From Carpediemonas membranifera (taxonomy: Eukaryota; Fornicata), in NCBI GenBank assembly GCA_019828565.1, contig JAHDYR010000001.1:434001-498000 (forward strand): a stretch of DNA of 64,000 nucleotides, in the 5' to 3' direction. The position numbers and the translations under genes were made by a program. Positions 10,247 through 22,204 of the stretch are shown here, one piece after another. The notes beneath the pieces are model-generated. The model saw nothing but the letters and a program-made list of their open reading frames with translations, did not search any database and had not been told where the DNA came from. Numbering within the stretch: the first letter of the stretch is position 1; the number at the start of each line of letters is the position of its first letter.

Positions 10247-10811
10247 CAGGGTCCACCAATGTTTTCAGCTAAGTGTTCTCACTTACAACAGGGGTGGATG
10301 AAGACCAACAGGCCTGTACTAGAATAGATAGAACAGTGCCCCATCGAGCTCAAAAGGAGCGACTATGGCCCCTGTCCAACGAACCAGAAGGTTACATTCA
10401 GGGTGCACCGCCGGTTATGAGTGGGAGCTCCATAGCCACAGGGACTAGAGAACGAACAATATGGAGCTTAGATTTACAGGGAAAGAGACGGAGAGCGCAG
10501 GGAAGGACGTCGGAGCATCGATGGAATGGAATTTTCGCCAGCTCAGAGGGAAGGAAGGATCACCGGCGAACAACAGCAGGGGCCCAGATAGAGGCCGCGA
10601 ACACACTACGAATGGCGTAACAACGGCCAAAATCCAGGGACGGTGTGGCATGAAAATGGCGATGCATTTTTAGAACCGCGCCATTTCGCCGCGAGCCCCA
10701 AAACAAACGATCAGGGAAAAATGAGAAAACAGGGAGGTCCGTGCGGGGACAGTACCTGCGCAGGGCCATGCTGACCGATTTTTGCGTCGATGCATTTGCC
10801 AAGCTTTTTTC
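10247..10811 (+). other. LINE B 5' untranslated region
   Basis: 565 bp before the first good ORF1 ATG at 10812. No long conserved frame. It should contain the internal promoter expected of a LINE. CAGGG is already frequent here (for example in TACAGGGAAAG, GCAGGGAAGG, ATCAGGGAAAA), as in the rest of the element. Confidence 0.6.
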
Positions 10812-10932
10812 ATGCAGGGAAAAGAGAACAACCAGATGAGAGTGGAGATACCAGATAGGATCAGGGAATCCGCTCAAAAAGAGTGGGACACGATTAGAGA
10901 GCTACTAACGGACTACTTGATGGAAGAGAAGG
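10812..10932 (+). pseudogene. LINE B ORF1, first 40 codons (interrupted by element C)
   Basis: ATG at 10812 opens a frame (MQGKENNQMRVEIPDRIRES...) that is cut after LMEEK by element C. Joining 10812-10932 to 15221 gives 405 codons in one frame up to 16314, confirming the two pieces are one ORF. Confidence 0.85.
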
Positions 10933-10999
10933 TGTTGCAGCAGGAAACACAGAGAGTGATTTAATTGATCCGGGGTAAATCAGTCATCAATTGATTACA
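10933..10999 (-). repeat. Element C 3' LTR (67 bp)
   Basis: Identical to 15149-15215. TGTTGC at the left end, ATTACA at the right end. Confidence 0.92.
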
Positions 11000-11279
11000 C
11001 TTCCCCCAAGATCCGGAAATAAAAATTCGGATCTTCCAAAATCTCCAGAACCCCGAAATAAAATTCCTTGGTCCAAATCTTCAGCAGAATCTATTCCCGC
11101 AGGTTATGTCTCATTGAAGGTCCCCATGCTGAGGACGCATCAAAAACAAACCATCAACGTCGTATGCCGTGAATAACAACTAATCAACATCAAAACCAAT
11201 GGAATCCAGCTTATTGTAGCTGAACACTGCTCCTTCCCCCATGGGTCCGAAGTTTCCAGCCTTTTCAGCGACTACCGCC

Positions 11280-14200
11280 TTAGTTCGCTTTGAACCGCAG
11301 CATCTTCCGCTGTGCAGGCAACTTCTTCGCCAAATGAGGTACTTTCTCCAAGTATCTGTCAAGTGCTTCGAGTTTGTCTAGCTCCAATGTGAATGGCTCC
11401 CACGTGGCTTCCTCAGGAAGGTACCCTTCCCAAATAACATGCAGTAGCAGCTTCCGTCCCTCGAACTTGTGCTCGTTGATCTCCTCCACCACGTATTCGT
11501 CGTCTCGCTCCGCAGCAACCTGCTTCAGCTGATCGAGCGTCAAGCTTGTCTCGAACACCCTGAGCCTGTCAGCGTGGATGCTGTGGGTCTTCCCGGACGT
11601 CAGGTTACGGACACGATAAACGTTCGGGGACTTGTCTGGGCCTATGCACCACATCGGCCCGAGCAGAGTAGATCTCCTACCGGAGTTCGACGCCACCAGG
11701 ACTGCGGTGTCTTGTAGCTCGATGTGATCGCGACTTGGCGACTCTCCATCACACAGTTGTTGCTGAACCACACGATTAACTTCAATCCTACGCCTAAAGA
11801 GCTCCAACGAGACTGTATCGTCACTCAACTCGTCAAGAGTCGAGTCTTGCTCCTGGTCGTACAGTACCGTCCACGGGGACATGCCCGTGGTACTATTCTT
11901 CGTCGAGTTAAGGATGAACTGAGCGTGTGGAATCAGTTTCGTCCAGTCACGTGTCTTGCACTCCGTCATCAGGCACTTCAGATGCTTCTTCAGCTCCGCG
12001 TTCTGACGTTCGACGACGCCTTGCGATGCCGGTCGGTACGGCGTACCGATATGATGTTTCATCGATAGCTTCTCCACCATGGTGTCGACGAGCTGATTTC
12101 GGTATTGGGACCCACCGTCTGAATGGATTAAACGGGGTATACCGTAGTGGGCGACCCATTGTAATAGGGCCTCAGCTGCCTCTGCCGCAGTCGTGGAGTG
12201 AGTGGGGTATAACATCGTAAGCTTGGAGAACGTGTCGATGGCCACCACGATGTGGCGGTAACCGCCGTCAGATTCAGGTAGGGGTCCAACAGTGTCTACT
12301 TGTACTACGTCAAATGGAAGGCGTCCCATCGTCGAATGCCGGTCCTGCGGCACTCGCTCAGCTGTCTGCCGATGGACTTGGCAGACCGGGCAGGCCTTGA
12401 CGAACTGTTTCACCTCGTTGTACATCCCCTTCCACGTCTCTCCTCTTTCAATCAGGCGTTGTAGGGTAGCCCGAATGCCCAGATGTCCTTGTAAACCCCC
12501 ATGTATGCTTTCGATCAGGTCAGTATGGCTCGTATCGGCACTTTGTAGGTGTACTAGACGGGACAAGCCGTCTGCACCGCCGTTGGCCACTCCTGGTACG
12601 TGTTCCACGGAATAGTTGAACCGTGCCATGGCCAGATGCCACCTAACCACCTTAGCGTTGGCAGAGGTGGCCAGGTAGAGCAGATTTTTGTGGTCAGTGC
12701 GCACAACGAACTCTCGTCCGATCAGTAGTCGCTCTGCCTTCTGCATTGCGAAATAAATCGCGAACGCCTCCTTCTCATACGTCGACCATCGGCGTTGGGT
12801 AGCGTCGAATGTCTTCGAGTAAAAGGCGATCGGACTAGGACCTGACGCGGATTCTTGCATCAGTACGGCACCTGCTGCGACATCACTTGCGTCGGTCTGC
12901 AATATCAGCTTCGACCCAGGCTTGGGGTGTACGAGCATTCTGTTGTCCAGCAGGCAGGTCTTGACGCGCTCAAATGCGTCTTGTTGGTCTGGTCCCCACT
13001 CAAACTTCCTGTTGGCCCGGGTGAGGGCCGCAAGGGGCTCAGTTATGTCCGCGTAGCGCTCAATCATGGGGCGGAAGTAGTTAACAGTCCCCAAGAGCGT
13101 ACGAAGCGTCGACAGGTCACGGGGGGTGCAAGATCGTGAATTCCTTGCAGGCGATCCTCTGCGATCCTCTTGCCGTCGGCGCTAACGGTCCATCCTAGAT
13201 AATCGATCTCGGACGCAGCGAAGATGCACTTCTTCGCATTGAGACGGAGTCCTCGAGTGTGGAGTTTTCCGAGAACGGTCTCCAGGCGACGTAGAAATTC
13301 GGTTTTGTCCCGGCCGTAGACCACTACGTCGTCCACGTACACCAAACAGTCGGTGTACACGCTGCTTCCTAGCGCTGCCTCCAGGGCCCGTTGGCAGTAC
13401 GCTGCAGCATTTTTTAGCCCAAAGGGCATCCTCGTATAACAGTATTTGACACCGTCAACGATAAAGGCCGTCATATCCTGGCATTCGTGTTTCAAGGGGA
13501 TTTGAAGAAACGCCTTGCTCAAATCAAGGGCTGCAAAGTATGAGTTGCCCTGCAGCCTCTCTACGAGGTCGTCTATTAGAGGCAAGGGGTGGGTCAGGTC
13601 AGTCGTGATCTCGTTCAGACGTCTAAAGTCAAGGCACATGCGACGTGTACGGTCCCGCTTCCAAGCTAACACAACCGGGTTGTTGTACTGGCTCTCGGAA
13701 CGTCTTATAACCGCCATGTTGCAAAGCTCCTCGACCTGTCGCTTCATCTCTTCCACTTCACCCTCGCCGTAGCGGTAGGGCGGTACGTTGACCACTCTGT
13801 CATGTCGAAGGTCCAACCCGAATGGCTCCACATCGGCCGGCTCATCAATACCTCCGAACAACCCCCCTAGCTTCGCTAACACCTCTTCGACCTCCACGGT
13901 CAGGTCCATTATCACCGGCTTGGCATCATTGGTCTTCTGCGCGCTCGACAGGTAGACTTCTTCGTCAAACTCATCGCCCTCCAGCTCCAGGAACGTCTTG
14001 GTCCCTTCTCCAGCTGTTGGTAGATGGATTTCCACCAAGCCCAAGGCCGTTAGCGTCGGGAATCCGAACACTATCTGCGGCTTAAGCCTCGGTAGGATGT
14101 AGAGTACTAGCTTCGCCGTAGTACGGCGTCCTGTCTTCGGAATAACTCCTAGATCGATGTTGACTTCGATCTTCTCATGCACGTTGTAAACCGTCCCGCC

Positions 14201-15136
14201 TTGCAATCGAACCTTCACATTTGTGGGGATAATTTCATCCGCGAACCCCAACTCGTCGATCAACGTCTTGTCGACAAAATCTGCGTCGGCCCCGGTGTCT
14301 AGCAATGTGTTAACGTCGCGACCGTCTACACACACCACGGCTTCAGGACGCTTCGCGGTCCCCTGGGCGACCAAAGAGGAAGAAGACAGAGAGAAACAAG
14401 CCTGAGTTTTTACACCCTTCTTGCGTTCGTCCCTCTGCTTCTTCCAGCACTTTGTGGCATCGTGGCCCACCTTGTTGCAGTAGGGGCACTTGGTAGACGC
14501 CTTGTCTTCATGCTTCTTCTTGGTCTTCTCGCCCTTCGACTCAACTGACTGACGCTGCGCCTCACGTCTACCCTTCTCAGCCTCCAGGGCTAGCTCAAAA
14601 GCCACCTTCATGGTCTCCTCCAGATCCTTGCTCTTCTTCTTGGCGCCGATTCGCTCTCTCAGGACTTGATAGCGGACTCCCGCGACGAACGCCTCCACGA
14701 GTTGCTTGGCTTGAGGCTGCAGCTCGCCGAAGTAGGAACACGTCTCCTTGAATTTCAGCACGTAATCGGCCATGTTCTCGACGAGATTGCCCGACTCGGG
14801 GCAATTCAGCTTCTTCAGCCATTCGATGGCCTCTAGCTCGTCGAGAGGTTGGAACATCTTGTTAATTAGGTCGATAAACTCCTCGTTCCACTCCGTCTCA
14901 CGATCGGGGTCATGCTCATCCATCGGTTCATCCACCACCTGGAGAAAAGAGCCCAGCATGGGAGAACGGCACTTAAACGTTTCGAGCACTTCGTTTGACA
15001 CCAGGTCGAAAATAGCAATCGGATCACGGCACATAGCGGCATAAGCACGCCAGGACTTAACCATATGGCGCCACTCCGCCACAGAGACCTTATTAAGGTA
15101 GGGTGCGTAGTTCAGTACTGTTTCCGGTACTACCAT
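11280..15136 (-). pseudogene. Element C gag-pro-pol polyprotein (one frameshift)
   Basis: Begins MVVPETVLNYAPYL (ATG 15136-15134). In order: gag helical region; CCHC zinc knuckle CPYCNKVGHDATKC; aspartic protease LLDTGADADFV; RT (LDLSKAFLQIPL, MPFGLKNAAAYCQ, catalytic YVDDVVVYG); RNase H (LQTDASDVAAGA, YEKEAFAIYF); integrase zinc (HGGLQGHLGIRATL...CPVCQ); DDE core (VQVDTVGPLP, IHSDGGSQY, PASQGVVERQN); chromodomain (EYVVEEINEHKFEGR, EATWEPF). The frame changes in the RT thumb at a run of six G (13121-13126; seven would keep the frame), inside DLAPP...LGTVNYFRP. This position is not a natural frameshift site, so it is a mutation or a consensus error. Gag, protease and RT are fused without a stop. 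Confidence 0.92.
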
Positions 15137-15140
15137 GGCA

Positions 15141-15148
15141 ATATATAT
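15141..15148 (-). promoter_or_regulatory. Palindrome at the primer-binding position of element C
   Basis: ATATATAT touches the 5' LTR (15149-15215); the gag ATG follows four bases later. No TGG-initiated tRNA complement fits between LTR and gag unless it overlaps the start codon. Confidence 0.5.
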
Positions 15149-15215
15149 TGTTGCAGCAGGAAACACAGAGAGTGATTTAATTGATCCGGGGTAAATCAGT
15201 CATCAATTGATTACA
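15149..15215 (-). repeat. Element C 5' LTR (67 bp)
   Basis: Identical to 10933-10999. Confidence 0.92.
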
Positions 15216-18200
15216 GAAGGGCACCAGAACGCTACTACTGCGTCGCGCAGAAGATTTTTCAGGGAGATCGTTCGGAGCTAGCTCCAGAGCACGAAAAGAG
15301 GTGATACTGAATGCGAGGAGAGTGCTACGTGCCGCAGGGATCACCAACAACAGAGACGAGATCCTCCGTAACCCCAACGGAATCCTAGGGCTTCGAGACA
15401 TCTTCTACGCAATGACAGAGGCCTTAGACCCGAGAGAGGACGAAGAACGGCGCCTAGCAGAGGCCAAGGAGAACGTCACCATCCAACCAGGGCACAGGGA
15501 CATGAGCAAGTGGCCTTCCGACCACAAGATCGAAGAGGCCATCCTCCAACCGAGAGAACAGAGCAACATCGAGTGGGACAGTGAGAGAGACAGCATTGAG
15601 GGCAGAGAGACGGGCACATTCACGCTCACATCAGGGTATGGAGATGAGAAAGCCGTCGAGGCCATCGCAGGAGAGGAGGTGTGGGACCCCACTAACCAGG
15701 GCCTGGTCACCAGGATCGCTATGGAGCAGGACGATGGCACCTACAAGGTCCTCATCGACATCAGAGATTGCAAAGCATGGCAGATCACCAGATTCATGGA
15801 GGAAGGCAGGGACATCCTCAGGTTGCAGGCCCCGGAGGCGCCGGCGGTCTGGCAGGCAGCTTGGTGCAAGACAGGAGTCAACACGGAGGGCAGAGGCGCA
15901 ATAAGGGCACAAGGACAGGAGACGCCGCTCAGCAACAAGCTCGTCTTCTCTGACGTCAGGGCCAGGGTGATCAATGCCACCAGCCGCCGCCAAAAGAGGG
16001 ACAGGGAAGAAGAGTCAGACAACGAGAGCGGCGCACAGACCAGCCAAGAGGAAGACCCCAAACCCAAGGTCGTGTTGACACAAGCGGAAGGAGTGAGCGC
16101 CAGAAGGGGCCTTGGAGCCGAGCTTGATCAGCAGGAAGAAGAGAGCATACCCCGAGCATCAGAGGGAAGTGCATCAGCAGGGAGCCTACCGGAGGCATTG
16201 CAGAGTCAGGGTCAGAAGAAGCTCATCCTCGGTTCTATCGACTTCGAGTGTGGAGATCCTGGGAGTGAGAGGGCAGGGATCAGTGCGGTGCCGACAGAGG
16301 GGGGCTCGTGCTAGTGGACGTCGAGACGGGGGAGGTCGTTGGCCATGGCCACGGCCTCTTCTATGAGCCCAACCTGCCGGCCAACAAGGTGGACCAGAGC
16401 AGATACGCGACGTGGGCAGTGACGGGGATTCCCCCAGCGACGTTCGTGGAAGTGGACACAGGGGAGGTGCCGATGGACTATCAGCAGCACTTCAGCAGAT
16501 TTAGAGAGTGGGCCACGCGGCTCGCAGCCAAGCTGAGAGACAGAGAGACCAGGGAGAACTGGAAGCTAGTCCTTCATGCCAAGGGCGTCCACATGGAGAA
16601 GTTCCTCCTGACGAACGAGGTCAACGGGCTCAACAGGGACACCAGGGACTTCTTTAGAATGAGGCTGGTGGACGATAGCGAGCTGGCCGACGCCATCGAG
16701 GAGCTCGCCCCGGATAAGGCAAGAGAGTACAGGGCAAACTACGAGATCAAGAACTACAGGGAGATGGCAGATATATGGGCCAGCCAATGGCAGCGCAGGG
16801 AGCTCCCGAAGGGGGCCTGTCCGTACCACAGGCACACTGCAGGGTGCTACCATTGTGCGCTGGCAGATGCAACGTTGTTCGCGGCGAAGGTATGGGGCAT
16901 GATGCTGAAGAAGATGAGCACGCCGGATCTGGAGAGTGCGATGGGTAACGCTTTCAACAGCATGTATGACACGGTCAGGGACGCAGGGATCAGAGACGAC
17001 CTCTGCGGAGGCAACGGAGTAGCGTACAGGCGTGAGACCTTCAACATCTTCGGAGGGCACCCGTACGGCAACAGCAGGGACCTAAGCAGGGAAGAGGGCG
17101 ACCGCATCCTAGTGGTCCCGGACAACGATCACTGCTATGGGATCGGCTTCGGATTCAGCGAGGTCATTAAGGGTATGAAGGGCATTCTATTGGCCCCAAC
17201 CACGGTCATGGAGAGAGGAGTCACCACGAGAGTCCCCATATGGTCGATCCATGAGAACACGACCCACATTCAGAGACTGATGCTGCAGGGAAGAGCTGGC
17301 AGGGCAGTTACTAGGGACGAGGACATCGTCACCATCGCGATGGTCTACAGCTGGTGGCCCTCAAGGGAGGATACTGCTCATCAGGGTCAGCCGGGAGTCC
17401 ACGACCTGGCAGAGAGCGTCAGACGCGAGGAGAAAGCCATAGCGAACGTCAGGGCACCCCCAGGGTATAGCGCAACCATCAGAGCGGCCTTCATCCCGAG
17501 AGACTGGGGCTGTATCAGGGTCAGAGAGGCAGGGACGACACTGGGACGGATGAAGAAGGTGGGGACCCGTATGGTGTCCACGACCATCCCGCCAGAGGAT
17601 AACTGCAAGATCACCCAGAGGCCGACGGTTAAGTACATCCCGTCAAGAGATGGAAAGGAGGAGAGACCCTACACGGTCGATTACTCGGACATGGGCATAG
17701 AGGGATCTATCAGACGGCTCACCGAGATGATTGGCACGCCGGTCGGGCCAGTAGGCCGAGATGACCTCTATACCAACAACCGCCGAGCCGACGGAACCCT
17801 CAGAGACGAGAGAGAGCCCAGAAACAACGGCGTCCATCGGTGCGACAGAGAGCGCAGGGACGTCAGGCCTCACCATGAGGACAGGGAGCGCATAGAGGTC
17901 AGGCCTCACCATGAGGACAGAGAGCGCAGGGACGATCAGGGCAGAGACTCCGGAGAGAGCAGACGCCGCTCACCCCCTCATGGGACCGGCAAGAGGAGTG
18001 GCAAGGACAGGGCGGTGAGCTACACAGGGGCTGGAAAGAGGGGCAAGCTCGACGGCGACGCCCGTTACGAGGCTGGAAGCAGACAGTCGAGTGACAGCGA
18101 CGCGGAGAGGGACGAACTCAGGAAGGAACTTGATGAAGCCAAGAAGCTGATTCTCGCACTCAGGGCCAGGGACAGCAGGGAGGAGGAGCAGGCGACGCCA

Positions 18201-18440
18201 ACCCCAGCACCGGCTGACACCCAGGGAAACCAGGGTACCGGCAAGGAGCACAGGGTAGTCCGCCACAAGAAGAGGACTCGGACAAAGAGGTCTCGCAAGC
18301 CGAGACAGCTAAACCAGATGGAGCTAGTGGCCCAGATCGTGTCAACGGTGATGAAGACCATGCAGCAACAACAGGGGATGGCAACCGAGAACCAGAGCGA
18401 TGATGGCAGTGACAGTGGCAACTCAACGGAGACCGATTAA
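15216..18440 (+). pseudogene. LINE B ORF1 (main part) with DEDDh/Maelstrom-like exonuclease domain
   Basis: Continues from 10932 and runs in one frame to TAG at 16312-16314, then in the -1 frame from about 16299 to TAA at 18438-18440. The change point GGGGGGC (16299-16305) is a canonical X XXY YYZ slippery heptamer in phase. The two halves together make an RNase H-fold 3'-5' exonuclease: motif I SIDFE (DxE) before the shift, then VDVETGEVVGHG, YEPNLPAN, VTGIP, and CPYHRHTAGCYHCALADA, which holds both an H-x4-D motif III (HCALAD) and the Cys/His set typical of Maelstrom-type domains. The C-terminal third is Arg/Glu-rich with a 30-nt repeat (RPHHEDRER) and a basic end. Substrate and role in transposition are unknown. 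Confidence 0.75.
16299..16305 (+). promoter_or_regulatory. Putative -1 ribosomal frameshift site GGGGGGC
   Basis: In the ORF1 frame it reads gaG GGG GGC, an in-phase X XXY YYZ heptamer. The zero-frame stop comes two codons later; the -1 frame stays open for 710 codons and completes the exonuclease domain. A lost G from a run of seven would look the same. Confidence 0.5.
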
Positions 18441-18758
18441 GCAGGGTAAAGTGGTATTCTTTGAGAGTGATAGTGACAGTTGTCAGTTCTTTTCTTTTAA
18501 TCCAACCCTGGCTCCCACCCAGGGTCCGGCATTAGCTGAAATGCACTGCCGGTGGGCTGTGGCGGCAGCCAAAGGGGGGTCACGCCAATGCGCCCCCTCC
18601 TAAGTATCCCCTGCCCGAAGGTAAGGATGGTCACCAGGGTAACCCATAGTTGGCCCGCCATGGGTAACCGGAGCCGGCACGAAGGCCCCGTGACGGGACA
18701 AGGGCAGATTGCAGGGAATTTCCGAAAATTCGCAGGATAGGAAAGACGGAGTACAAGA
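18441..18758 (+). other. LINE B inter-ORF region, predicted structured RNA
   Basis: 318 bp with no frame conserved. Several inverted repeats are visible: ACCCTGG/CCAGGGT with a 7-nt loop near 18504-18524, and GGTAACCCAT/ATGGGTAACC (one mismatch) with a 12-nt loop near 18639-18670. Such structure between LINE ORFs could serve re-initiation of ORF2 translation; this is inference. Confidence 0.45.
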
Positions 18759-21700
18759 ATGGAAACGATCAAGATAGCGAGCCTGAACACTGAGGGACAC
18801 ATCGGGAAGGGAAAGGACTTCACGGCCTCAATGGCAACGGCTATAAGGATGAAACTGAGCGACACAGATGCAGTATGCATCCAAGAAACGTGGAGGACGG
18901 CGAATACGAGGGTACACAACTTCATAGACTTCGACTACGCAATGGCAGGGAAGGAAACAGAGGAGGAGCTAGCTATGGACAACGAGAGGAGGAAGAAAGA
19001 AGCCCAAAGCCAGCGCCGAATAGATGCCCAGCTGGGCATAGCAGGGAGCAGTAGCCGGACGCCCAGGACGAGGGGTACTAGAGAAGGAGTGGGCACAATC
19101 ATCAACCCAAGAGCAAGAGGGAGCTGGGACGTAGGCATCACAGATAGCTTATCAGGGAGGATACAGGTGAGCATACTCAGAACCCATAGGGACATCCTGG
19201 TGATCAACGTGTATGGCCCACCGGTCGGCCACGGAAGGGAGGAGAAGGACGAGTTCAGGGACGATAAGGAGCATTCTGGAGATGAAAGGAGAGATGGAAA
19301 CAATCATCATAGGGGACTGGAACCTCGACCCCAAAAGGATAGCCACAATGGCAAGATGGAAGGACCTGATCAGGGACTATAAGCTGGGAGCAGTGATCCC
19401 CATGGAAGGTACCCTCACCAAGGGAACTACCACTCCGGACTTCGCGCTGGTATCATCAGGGATCAGAGGAGCAAGGATAGAAGTACTGGATGCTAGTCGA
19501 CTCGGAGTCTGGGGGTCAGCCCACAACATGATAAGACTGGAATGGAGGGAACAACGGATCCAACGGACTACAAAGAGAGAGGAAGTCCTAGACATACCGG
19601 GCGTCAGAGTGTGGAACATGAGGAAGAAGGCTGAACGCACATCAGTCAGAAGACTGCACCGTTTTAAGAGCCTGGATGAGTGGGAGGAGGATATCAGGAA
19701 GGATATGGGCGAGCCGTCAGGTCACCCAGGCAGTGGAGACAGGGAAGAGGTCATCAAAGAAAAGGTGTGGTCGGAACTCCGGCACACACCATGGACAGAA
19801 GAGGGAAACAAGACCAGAAGTGAGATCATGAAGCGTGTGCTACAGGCCTTCTGGGGAAAACGCAGGGAAGAGTGGATCCAGGACCTCAGCCGGAGCGCGA
19901 AGGAAGGATACAAAGCATCCAGGTCCATGGTGGAAGCAGCGGTAAGAAGATGGTGGTGTGAAAACCAGTTCAAGGGCATGCCAGAGAGCATACTGAAGGA
20001 CGGGAAGATTACCACCAACAAGGAAGAAATAGGTAAGATCCTCCTACAACAGTATGCAGGAGTGAGCAGGGGCAGGGAACCGGAGTGGAAGGATAGAGGC
20101 AATGGAAAGAGGGAGGACGAATTTAAGGAGAGAGAAATACGAGAAGCGATCAGAAGGATAAAGAGGGACACTGCACCGGGACCGGACCACACTACAGGGG
20201 ACATGCTCAGGGACACAGATGACCAGGGGATCGCTCAGATAACTAGGCTCATGAACAGGGTATACAGGGAGGGCAAGATCCCGACAACATGGAAGTATGC
20301 TACAGTCTCGGCCATCCACAAGACAGGGAAGCCCAGAGTGAAGCCGGAGTCGTACAGACCCATCTCGCTAACACCACTACTGTATAGGGTGTATGGTAGG
20401 CTCCTGAAGAGAAGATTAGAAGCAGCCACATGGCACCTCATCCCAAGAGAGCAAGCAGGGTTCCAATCGGATAAGGACGTAATACAACAGATACAATACA
20501 TCGTGCAGAGACACCAGGAAGGGGGGGAGACCACGTCGATCTTCCTAGACATAGAGAAAGCCTATGACACCGTCCCGAGGGACATCCTCATGGATAAGCT
20601 GCAGGGAATGGGGGTCGAAGACCACCTCATCAGGGCAATACAGAGTACATTAGAAGAGACATGGATCTCGGTGAAGGGGCAGGGTCATGGGAGAGAACAA
20701 ACAGGGGAGTGAAGCAAGGATGTGTCCTAGCGCCGACCCTGTTCGTTTTGTTCATGGCAAACTGGCCTCACCTGGTCAGGAAGAAGCATCAGGGACAAGA
20801 GTACGATATCAGGGAACCACCAACGGAGTTACCAAGAGTCCGGGACACGCTGCCGGCCACCCTAACCATGTTCGTGGACGATACAGCGGTCACAGGGGAG
20901 ACACCGGAAAAGAGCAAGATAGTGGCGAACCTAGTCATAGAAGTTATCAAGGAGCACCTCATGAGGGCAAATGCACAAAAGAGTGAGATGATCAGTGTAG
21001 ACAGGGCAGCAGTGGCGAGAGTGGGGGAGTTACCCTAATGGCAAAAGAGGAAGCTAAGTACCTAGGTCTCTGGATAGCCAGCGGAAAAGACCCACTGGCA
21101 GCCTGTATCAGAAAGAAGCGGGAGCAGAGCGAAAGGTACAAGAAGCTAGTGAGAAGAGTGGGATGGACCAGAGGCAACATGCCGGCACTAGCCAGCAGGC
21201 TCCTCCTCGAAGTTTACATATGGCCGAGGATAATGTTTGGAGTGGAGGTGTGGGGCTACGCAGCAGGGGGGAACAAGATATGGACGGATTGGCAGGGCAT
21301 CATGGCCGGAACAGGCCCAGGTGGGGGCTCGGTCATGCGCATCTTGAACGGATGGATGGACCTGCAAGCCCACCTGGAGATGCTAGCAGTCAAGAGGATC
21401 GTGACAAGCAGGGGCCAGGATATACCAATCAGAGACAGGGTCTGGAAGGAGGGATCGATTATGTGGAAAGCCAGGGACTCAGTGAACGCACTCCTCAGAG
21501 GAACAAGAGAGGGAGCAACGAATGCAGGGAAGATAGACTTTGGTAGGGAGATGGTAAGAATGAACTGGACCAGGAGGTGCAAGAGCAAGACAGCGGTGGG
21601 GCTCATGGAAGTCCTAGGACCCAAACGTATGGGAAAGTGCATGGCGGGGAAACCGGCCATAAGTAGGAAGACAGGGAAGTGGCAGTCAAGGGCAGAGTGG

Positions 21701-22204
21701 AAAAGGATAGTGTCGGTGGCAGCGAATGTCAGCCCGTCTCCATCATCAGCGGAAAGGGGAGAAGGCCCAGAGCGAGCGCTGGCGGACCTGGCGATGGGTG
21801 AGGAACTCAAACACAAGATACAAAGGAGGTGCCCCCTGTGCACAAAGGAGAGCGAGATAGAGTTACTGTGGCAAATAGCGAGAGAGCAGCCAAACCAAGC
21901 CAGGAAGCAGGCACTAATCAGGGAGTGGGTAAGGGGTCAGCCGCTGGGATCGGCGGCCCACATTATGTGTGAGTGCCCAGAAGTTGAAAGAGGAGATGAC
22001 TGGGAAAAGATATGGAAGACAGCTAAGGAGAGGACCAGGGAATTGCAAGTCAGAAGAGGCCCGAATGGGAGGTGGTATGAGAAGAGGCCAATCTTAGAGG
22101 TGCAACAACTAGTGTTAACAGGGTCGGAAGAGATATGGGAAGGACTGCGAGCTGGGCTGAGAGCCCTGGCAAAGGTCTATGATAGCTATAGAATAGATGG
22201 ATAG
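18759..22204 (+). pseudogene. LINE B ORF2: APE endonuclease, reverse transcriptase, Cys/His end
   Basis: ATG at 18759. APE-type endonuclease motifs: ASLNTEGH, VCIQETW, GVGTIIN, VINVYGPP, IIIGDWNLDP and WGSAHNMI. Reverse transcriptase: KYATVSAIHKTGK, SYRPISLTPLLYR, IFLDIEKAYDTVPR, NRGVKQGCVLAPTLF, catalytic MFVDDTAV, KYLGLWI. C-terminal Cys/His cluster CPLC...HIMCEC. The frame changes three times: between 19225 and 19300, near 20690, and at GGGGG 21023-21027 where the stop and next ATG overlap as TAATG. The enzyme nicks target DNA and primes cDNA synthesis from the LINE RNA. As read here it cannot be made as one protein. Confidence 0.9.

Larger units (their letters stand above)
10933..15215 (-). 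mobile_element. Element C: Ty3/Gypsy chromovirus inserted in LINE ORF1
   Basis: 4283 bp bounded by identical 67-bp LTRs and a 5-bp target duplication GAAGG (10928-10932, 15216-15220). LTRs begin TG and end CA. On the minus strand: 5' LTR, ATATATAT palindrome, ATG of a fused gag-pro-pol frame only 12 nt after the LTR, then about 280 bp of 3' non-coding DNA ending in a polypurine tract (TTGGGGGAAG) next to the 3' LTR. Confidence 0.93.

Noticed and set aside
16308-18440. Independent ORF starting at GTG 16308
   Set aside because: The exonuclease fold requires residues from the upstream frame; a separate GTG start would leave the domain without its DxE motif.
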